A program made the position numbers and the translations under genes. Shown piece after piece: positions 59,264-64,000 of a stretch of DNA of 64,000 bases. How positions within the stretch are numbered: position 1 is the stretch's first letter; each line of letters opens with the position of its first letter. The notes beneath the pieces were generated by a model. It was not told the DNA's origin, did not search any database, and saw nothing but the letters and a program-made list of their open reading frames with translations. Source of the DNA: Gordonia polyisoprenivorans (lineage in GTDB: Bacteria; Actinomycetota; Actinomycetes; Mycobacteriales; Mycobacteriaceae); NCBI RefSeq assembly GCF_017654315.1, contig NZ_CP072203.1, positions 62,001 to 126,000 of the forward strand. The letters run 5' to 3'.

Positions 59264-60700
59264 TCAACGTAGCATGTGACCGCGTCGTGACCGGACCGAT
59301 GAGAGAGCGGTCATACGGTCGGCGGGACCGCCGACCTCCGCCGATGCGGTCACCGGCGATGGTCGGCGGACCTCGCCGCCGAGGGCTCGATACTCCCAAC
59401 CGGCCGCCCGCCACTGTGCCGCCGCGAGGCATCGGCGGCCGTCGACGATGACGCGGTGCGCGACGACGCCGTCGAACTCGTCGGGGCTCATGTGGACGAA
59501 TTCGGCCCATTCGGTGGCCAGTGCGAGGACGTCGGCGTCGGCGGCCGCGGCGCGCGCGGTGTCGGCGAAGTGGAGCATCGGGTACATGCGACGCGCGTTG
59601 TCGGAGGCCTTCGGGTCGAAGACCGTCACCGACGCACCCCGCAACGCGAGCTGGCCCGCCACCGAGAGGGCAGGCGAATCACGGACGTCGTCGCTCTCGG
59701 GTTTGAATGCGGCGCCGAGGATCGCGATGTTCGCACCGATGAGATCGCCGGGGCAGGCGTCCTCGATCAGATCGACCATCGCTGCGCGCCTGCGCATGTT
59801 GATCGCGTCGACCTCGTGCAGGAAGCGCAAGGTGCGCCCGGCACCGAGCTCCTCGGCGCGTGCCATGAACGCGCGGATGTCCTTGGGGAGGCAACCACCG
59901 CCGAAACCCAAGCCGGCGTTGAGGAATCGCCGACCGATCCGGTTGTCGTAGCCGATGGCGTCGGCCAGGGCCGAGACGTCGGCGCCGACGACCTCACACA
60001 ATTCGCTGACCGCGTTGATGAACGAGATCTTGGTCGCCAGAAAGGCATTCGCGGAGGTCTTCACCAATTCCGCAGTGGCCCAATCGGTGGTGACCATGGG
60101 GACACCGGTGTCGAGGATCTCGCGGTACACCTCGCCGATCGCCGCGACCGCGGCACTCGACGACGGATCGTGCGCCGGGTCTGTGCCGACGACGATGCGA
60201 TCGGGACGCAGGGTGTCCTCGACGGCGAATCCCTCACGCAGGAACTCCGGACTCCAGGCCAGTTCGACGTCGGCGAGGTCGCCGGTGATCGCCGCGATCT
60301 TCTCGGCGAGCTCGGCCGAGGTTCCGACCGGGACAGTCGATTTCCCGATGATGAGATGCTCGCCGCGCACGAGCCCGGCGAGCGTTTCCACGGCGGAGAA
60401 GACGTGTGAGGTGTCGGCGCCGTATCCGCGCGCCTGTTGCGGAGTGCCCACGCCGACGAAGTGCACGTCGCCGTGGTCGGCGGCCGCTTGCATCGACGTC
60501 GAGAACTCGAGGCGGCCGGCGGCGATGTTGCGGCGCAAGATGTCGGAGAGTCCGGGCTCGAAGAACGGCACCTCACCGGCGCGCAGGCGGGCGACCTTCT
60601 CGGCGTCGATGTCGACCCCGAGGACGTCATGCCCGAGTTCGGCCATGCAGGCCGCGTGCGTCGCGCCGAGGTAACCACATCCGATCACGGTGAGCTTCAT
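59264..60700 (-). CDS. ugd: UDP-glucose 6-dehydrogenase
   Basis: A 478-residue enzyme making UDP-glucuronate from UDP-glucose with two NAD+. LTVIGCGYLGATHAACMAELGHDVLGVD binds NAD, EVPFFEPGL and IIGKSTVPVGTSAEL are family segments, the catalytic Cys lies in GFGGGCLPKDIRAF, and the dimer helix region has FLATKISFINAVSELCE. The C-terminal 30 residues are unique. The ATG at 60700 gives the standard N-terminus although no ribosome-binding site is visible. The product may feed surface polysaccharide. Confidence 0.93.
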   Translation of the reverse strand: MKLTVIGCGYLGATHAACMAELGHDVLGVDIDAEKVARLRAGEVPFFEPGLSDILRRNIAAGRLEFSTSMQAAADHGDVHFVGVGTPQQARGYGADTSHVFSAVETLAGLVRGEHLIIGKSTVPVGTSAELAEKIAAITGDLADVELAWSPEFLREGFAVEDTLRPDRIVVGTDPAHDPSSSAAVAAIGEVYREILDTGVPMVTTDWATAELVKTSANAFLATKISFINAVSELCEVVGADVSALADAIGYDNRIGRRFLNAGLGFGGGCLPKDIRAFMARAEELGAGRTLRFLHEVDAINMRRRAAMVDLIEDACPGDLIGANIAILGAAFKPESDDVRDSPALSVAGQLALRGASVTVFDPKASDNARRMYPMLHFADTARAAAADADVLALATEWAEFVHMSPDEFDGVVAHRVIVDGRRCLAAAQWRAAGWEYRALGGEVRRPSPVTASAEVGGPADRMTALSSVRSRRGHMLR

Positions 60701-60785
60701 AGGAGTAGACGTACGCGCGGCGTCGGGCGCACAGCCCACCATGGCGTGGCGACGCAGCGACGCGTCGGTGAACTCCCGCCTTCTC

Positions 60786-60948
60786 CCCGATGGTCGAGGT
60801 GAGAGGAGCGATAGCGACGAACCTCGAAACCACCCTCACCGACGCCGGAACCACTCCCCACCCGAAAGCCGACGCCTCCCCCCGATGGTCGAGGTGAGAG
60901 GAGCGATAGCGACGAACCTCGAGACCACCGTCACCGACGCCGGAACCC
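60786..60948. repeat. Two direct copies of a 66-base hairpin-containing repeat
   Basis: CCCGATGGTCGAGGTGAGAG starts at 60786 and at 60881 (95-base period), and the homology continues through GAGCGATAGCGACGAACCTC to CCGGAAC. Within each copy GGTCGAGGT pairs imperfectly with ACCTCGA(A/G)ACC. As I recall, similar sequences recur between genes in Gordonia and relatives. Confidence 0.8.
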
Positions 60949-60960
60949 GCCCACGACCCT

Positions 60961-61536
60961 TCAGTCCGCGTCGCGCACGAAGTTCAGATACGCCTTCGAC
61001 GGCGTCGGTCCCCGCTGTCCCTGGTATTTCGAGCCGACCGCGGCACTTCCGTACGGGTTGAGCGCGGCGCTGGTCAGCCGCAGCAGACAGAGTTGCCCGA
61101 TCTTCATTCCCGGCCACAGCGTGATCGGCAGGTTCGCCACGTTCGACAGTTCGAGGGTGATGTGACCGGAGAACCCCGGGTCGATGAACCCCGCAGTCGA
61201 GTGCGTCAGCAGCCCGAGACGTCCCAGTGACGATTTGCCCTCGAGTCGGCCGGCGAGGTCGTCGGGCAGGGTGCACACCTCCAGCGTCGACCCGAGCACG
61301 AACTCGCCCGGATGCAGCACGAACGGCTCCCCCGGAGCCGGTTCGACCAGCGTCGTCAGCTCGTCCTGGCGCTGCGCGGGGTCGATGTGGGTGTAGCGGG
61401 TGTTGTTGAACACCCGGAACAGTCCGTCGAGGCGCACGTCGATACTCGACGGCTGGACGAGAGCAGCGTCGAACGGGTCCAGCGCGAGGCGCCCGCTGTC
61501 GATGGCGGCATGGATGTCGCGGTCGGAGAGCAGCAC
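60961..61536 (-). CDS. dcd: dCTP deaminase
   Basis: A 191-residue trimeric nucleotide hydrolase. It starts [23 protein letters not shown], has [40 protein letters not shown] (catalytic Glu/Arg/Ser region and dUTPase-like motif), and ends in a [16 protein letters not shown] segment. In actinobacteria this type is bifunctional, converting dCTP to dUMP. The ATG at 61536 follows CGCAGTGTG, so the ribosome-binding site is weak. It stands alone between ugd and a DinB-like gene. Confidence 0.95.
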   Translation of the reverse strand: MLLSDRDIHAAIDSGRLALDPFDAALVQPSSIDVRLDGLFRVFNNTRYTHIDPAQRQDELTTLVEPAPGEPFVLHPGEFVLGSTLEVCTLPDDLAGRLEGKSSLGRLGLLTHSTAGFIDPGFSGHITLELSNVANLPITLWPGMKIGQLCLLRLTSAALNPYGSAAVGSKYQGQRGPTPSKAYLNFVRDAD

Positions 61537-61640
61537 ACTGCGAGGCTATCGGACCAGCGTGCGCAGACGTAGTAGAAGGTTCGCCCAGGAAGTGACGTTC
61601 TACTACATCTACGACGCCGGGAAGACGTACGGTCACACCC

Positions 61641-62258
61641 ATGGACGACGAGCAGCTCTTCGCCGAGATCGCCGACGAGCGTCGGCGTCTGGCCGACCAA
61701 ATGAGCGGCCTCACCGACGAACAGTGGGCCACACCGTCGTTGTGCGCGGGCTGGACCTGTCGGGATGTCGTGGCGCATCTGGTGATGCCGCTGGTGGTAT
61801 CGACGCCGACGATCGTCCTCGCGATGATCCGTTCGTTCGGCGATTTCGACAAGGCCAACGTCGCGGTGACGGCCAAGGTCGCACAGCGTTACGACGACCT
61901 GTCCGCAGTGCTGCGCGACAAGGCCGACAAGCGATTCACCCCACCCGGCAACGGACCGCTTGCACCCTTGAGTGACATCGTGATTCACGGAGCCGACATC
62001 CGCCGACCACTCGGTCTGCCATCGACCACCGATCCCGCCCGCCGCCGGACCGTCCTGGACTTCCTCGTCACCCCCAAGGCGTCGCGTGGCTTCACCGACG
62101 GTCTTGCCCCGGTCCGCTGGGTGGCGACGGATCTCGACTGGACGTTCGGCGACGGGCCCGAGGTCCGGGGTCCCGCCGAGTCGTTGACGCTGGTCATGAC
62201 GGGCCGCGGCATCGCCATGGCCGATCTCACCGGCGACGGGGTCGCGACGCTGACCTGA
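61641..62258 (+). CDS. DinB-like / mycothiol-dependent maleylpyruvate isomerase family protein
   Basis: A 205-residue four-helix-bundle protein. LADQMSGLTDEQWATPSLCAGWTCRDVVAHLVMPL carries the family's helix motif with a metal His (VVAHL), and IVIHGADIRRPLG the second His. Members in actinobacteria use mycothiol or bacillithiol and act as isomerases or thiol transferases; many are uncharacterised. It starts at the ATG at 61641. It is the last ordinary chromosomal gene before the low-GC islet. Confidence 0.82.
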   Translation: MDDEQLFAEIADERRRLADQMSGLTDEQWATPSLCAGWTCRDVVAHLVMPLVVSTPTIVLAMIRSFGDFDKANVAVTAKVAQRYDDLSAVLRDKADKRFTPPGNGPLAPLSDIVIHGADIRRPLGLPSTTDPARRRTVLDFLVTPKASRGFTDGLAPVRWVATDLDWTFGDGPEVRGPAESLTLVMTGRGIAMADLTGDGVATLT

Positions 62259-62760
62259 ACGCGCCGCATGTCGCGACCTGCTGTGACGCGCTCGACAGAT
62301 CCTTTGCTAGCGAGGGTCGACGCGACCGACGAGTAATTGCAGACACGCGATCTGGGGCCCTCAGCTACTCGCTGGTCGGCCCCTTTGTCGTAGTCAGTCG
62401 TCGTATTTGCACCCCAGTGACACGCAGAGATGCTTCAGGGTTGCGCGCAGGTATACCTGGGGGTATTCTTGAGGAGTCGTCAGAGAGTCGACGGAAATCG
62501 AGGACACCATCCATGGGAGCAGAGAAATGAAGAGACACACACATGACGCGCTAAGACCAGCTAGCTACCTCGCTCGGCATGGACATTGCCCATAGCAGTA
62601 GCGGCAACGTCAGCAATACGTCCAGTTAGCTTCCCCATAACTGGAAATTGCCGACGCTCGTCATTCCGGGTTGCAAGCCTGAAGAAGTCCACATACCCAG
62701 AGGTCTGAACCTTCGCCGGTGGGAGGCGAGGTTTATGAACCGCAACGAAAAGGACGCAGA
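62259..62760. other. Gene-poor, lower-GC stretch before the accessory islet
   Basis: No gene longer than about 25 codons is supported. Very short frames (for example ATGGGAGCAGAGAAATGA at 62513) lie near GAGGA sites. The stretch holds CAGGTATACCTG (62448-62459) and an ATACC-TGGG-GGTAT pattern (62453-62466). GC content falls visibly after 62280, which fits recently acquired or decaying DNA. Confidence 0.5.
62453..62466. promoter_or_regulatory. CsoR/CstR-like operator motif
   Basis: ATACC-TGGG-GGTAT is close to operators of the CsoR/CstR family (ATACCCC...GGTAT types). No copper or persulfide-stress gene is found within 300 bases on either side, so it may be an orphan of lost genes or a chance match. 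Confidence 0.3.
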
Positions 62761-62764
62761 ATGA
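62735..62764 (+). CDS. Nine-codon leader peptide frame
   Basis: ATG at 62735 encodes MNRNEKDAE and its TGA (62762-62764) overlaps the ATG of the following gene in an ATGA junction. GGGAGG at 62721-62726 with about 8-base spacing supports translation. It may couple ribosome entry to the downstream gene. No protein function is expected. Confidence 0.4.
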   Translation: MNRNEKDAE

Positions 62765-63024
62765 CCATCAGTCAGTCGTCTACAGTGAGCCAAATCGAAA
62801 GTCGACGCGAAAACTTGGTCGCATTGCAGAAAAGGGAAAAACGCATAATCCCAGGGCAAACGAAGTTCACACCTTCGGAATCCAAGGCGCTCGACGATCT
62901 TGTCGAGTTCTTCCAAGAGCACGGCACGCCTGATGCCACCCGCGCATCAGTGATTCGCGCGCTGGTTCTGGATGCTATCGCCGTTTTCAAGGAGGAAATG
63001 GGCGAAAAAGTCGTGCGGGGGTGA
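62761..63024 (+). CDS. Small ribbon-helix-helix-like protein
   Basis: An 87-residue protein. The region TKFTPSESKALDDLVEFFQEHG then ATRASVIRALVLDAIAVF has a beta-strand followed by two helices like CopG/Arc/MobC-type ribbon-helix-helix DNA-binding proteins; this is a pattern-level call. It lies in the low-GC islet, next to a 9-codon leader frame. AAAGGACGCAG precedes the ATG. Such proteins often regulate mobile-element or toxin-antitoxin functions; no partner toxin is seen. Confidence 0.55.
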   Translation: MTISQSSTVSQIESRRENLVALQKREKRIIPGQTKFTPSESKALDDLVEFFQEHGTPDATRASVIRALVLDAIAVFKEEMGEKVVRG

Positions 63025-63090
63025 CCACCCGCCCGTGACGGCAGGCAAAGGACCTGGCCGTCATACCCGGTCACGCAGGAGGGCAGACGT

Positions 63091-63312
63091 ATGTCTCAGC
63101 CTAACGAAATTCCTAATCCGAACTCCGGGGATAAGAAGGGAGACAACGACACCGACCCCGATGTCGAGGATTATCGAACTAGGTACAAGCAGAGTCAGCG
63201 AAGCCTTGTCCACAAGTTCTTGGATGGCGTCGCTTTCGGTGTGGGCAAGAGTATCGTGTCGCACCCCGAAAAGATTCACCATTTTATTGAATGGCTGAAT
63301 GACAACATGTAA
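63091..63312 (+). CDS. Small protein of unknown function
   Basis: A 73-residue protein I do not recognise. The first 30 residues are charged and likely disordered (NPNSGDKKGDNDTDPDVEDYRTRY); the second half could form amphipathic helices (LVHKFLDGVAFGVGKSIVSHPEKIHHFIEWLNDNM). CAGGAGGG 8 bases before the ATG gives a strong start. It has no signal peptide and lies in the accessory islet between the RHH-like gene and the insertion-sequence end. Confidence 0.55.
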   Translation: MSQPNEIPNPNSGDKKGDNDTDPDVEDYRTRYKQSQRSLVHKFLDGVAFGVGKSIVSHPEKIHHFIEWLNDNM

Positions 63313-63750
63313 CTCCTGATGATTCGGGACCAAGTAGGACCGATGCGGGTTGAGAGGGCCGCGGCGAAGTGCGCAGTACAAGACTTAGGAACCTGCGTTT
63401 ACCCGTCTTGCGATAGATGGGGTGAGCGCAGGTTCCTTCTCATTCCCCGACTCGGCTACCCACACCGCCGTGTGCTGACGAGGCCCATGAGCCTGTGCTC
63501 GCGCTCAAACCTCATCAGTGTGAACGCTTCGCGAAAAGCCGGGCTCCGAGCGATTCGAGGTCAGCCCTGCGTGATCGGGGGAGCCCGCATGTGTCCACAC
63601 TGCCCTGTGACGGCCCCCGATGTACGCGTCGTCGTGATTGCGTATTGGCTGTTGAAGGCGCTGCACGGCGCCCTTAGGTAGATCTACGTTGCGCCCTGAG
63701 CTATCGGTCGTGACGAGGGACTGCTGCACGGATAGGTGACAGTTGGGGTG
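63313..63750. other. Intergenic stretch between the islet genes and the IS3 end
   Basis: No gene is supported; the apparent frames lack ribosome-binding sites and family patterns. A long hairpin lies at 63387-63437 and the transposase's terminal region begins near 63728. Base composition is mixed and lower in GC than the main chromosome. Confidence 0.5.
63387..63437 (+). terminator. Long hairpin after the islet genes
   Basis: AGGAACCTGCG (63387-63397) pairs perfectly with CGCAGGTTCCT (63427-63437); the loop contains ACCC and GGGT that can pair further. TCTCATTCC follows. It may end the islet transcript. Confidence 0.45.
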
Positions 63751-64000
63751 TCATGCCGCTGAGGCGGCTGTGTTGATGATGGTCTCGTATTCGATGGGCG
63801 TCAACCGACCGAGGCGGGCTTGCCGGCGCCGGCGGTGATACGTGCGTTCGATCCAGGTGACGATCGCGATCCGCAGCTGCTCGCGGGTGGCCCAGCGTTG
63901 CCGGTCGAGGACGTTGCGCTGCAGCAGCGCGAAGAACGATTCCATCGCGGCGTTATCACCCGCGGCACCGACCCGCCCCATCGACCCGACCAGACCGTGC
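63751..64000 (-). mobile_element. IS3-family transposase (C-terminal part, runs off the window)
   Basis: The last 83 codons of an IS3-family OrfB-type transposase, read leftward from the window edge: HGLVGSMGRVGAAGDNAAMESFFALLQRN, then RRWATREQLRIAIVTWIERTYHRRRRQARLGRLTPIEYE, stopping at 63751. The DNAAMESFF segment holds the last acidic residue of the DDE catalytic triad. The remaining gene and the other insertion-sequence end lie outside the window, so whether it is intact is unknown. GATAGGTGACAGTTGGGGTG just after the stop (63731-63750) is probably part of the terminal inverted repeat. Confidence 0.9.

Noticed and set aside
63319..63681. Two overlapping plus-strand frames between the islet genes and the IS3 end
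   Set aside because: No ribosome-binding site, Cys/Arg-rich shadow composition, and a hairpin crosses them.

Overview
The window is high-GC actinobacterial chromosomal DNA, most likely from a mycolic-acid-containing member of the Mycobacteriales such as Gordonia or a close relative (inferred from gene content, not from a marker gene). The supporting features are a UsfX/SigF-type stress sigma module, a wax-ester/diacylglycerol acyltransferase, an EphD-like hydrolase-SDR fusion, a mycothiol-type DinB-like protein, and an iron-sulfur reductase next to an AlaA-type aminotransferase, which matches the mycobacterial Rv0338c/Rv0337c pair. About 60 protein genes are supported. I found no rRNA, tRNA or CRISPR array.

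Layout. 1-12.3 kb is a stress and carbon-metabolism region. It holds zwf, a GH15 glycosidase, two head-to-head ANTAR-domain regulators, a zinc alcohol dehydrogenase flanked by two decayed genes (an SDR and an Orn/Lys/Arg decarboxylase, each keeping its two ends but missing its middle), and then sigF, a STAS antagonist and a UsfX-like anti-sigma factor. Several GTTT-N15/16-GGGTA promoters fit a local SigF regulon. 12.3-14.6 kb carries a nitroreductase and a catalase. 14.7-20.8 kb is an ethanolamine locus (IclR regulator, APC permease, ethanolamine permease, eutB, eutC). 20.8-25.8 kb has an aminotransferase/unknown/SDR operon opposite an MFS-TetR pair.

25.8-29.7 kb is a tightly coupled three-gene operon (class II aldolase, APH-fold kinase, GlpD-like FAD dehydrogenase) with a divergent TetR gene and a perfect operator-like palindrome. 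It looks like a catabolic pathway whose substrate I cannot name. 29.7-33.3 kb has thioredoxin, a TetR-controlled Rieske oxygenase plus DapB-like dehydrogenase, and a free-standing 28-residue peptide gene. 35.4-37.4 kb encodes a TerD domain fused to a PD-(D/E)XK nuclease-like domain, the most system-like novelty here. 37.4-46 kb carries oxidoreductases, cell-envelope hydrolases and acyltransferases. 46-50.8 kb is the iron-sulfur reductase with a repetitive tail and the AlaA-like aminotransferase. 50.9-54.7 kb is an EphD/metal-hydrolase/ferredoxin-reductase operon. 54.7-61.6 kb has a drug exporter with its TetR gene, a MerR regulator, a proline-rich membrane protein, ugd and dcd.

From about 62.3 kb the base composition drops. 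A small accessory islet follows (a gene-poor stretch, a ribbon-helix-helix-like gene with a 9-codon leader, and a small unknown protein), and an IS3-family transposase fragment runs off the right edge.

Coordinates follow start codons chosen from ribosome-binding sites, overlaps with neighbours and family N-termini; doubtful starts are flagged. Family calls come from motif recognition without database searches.
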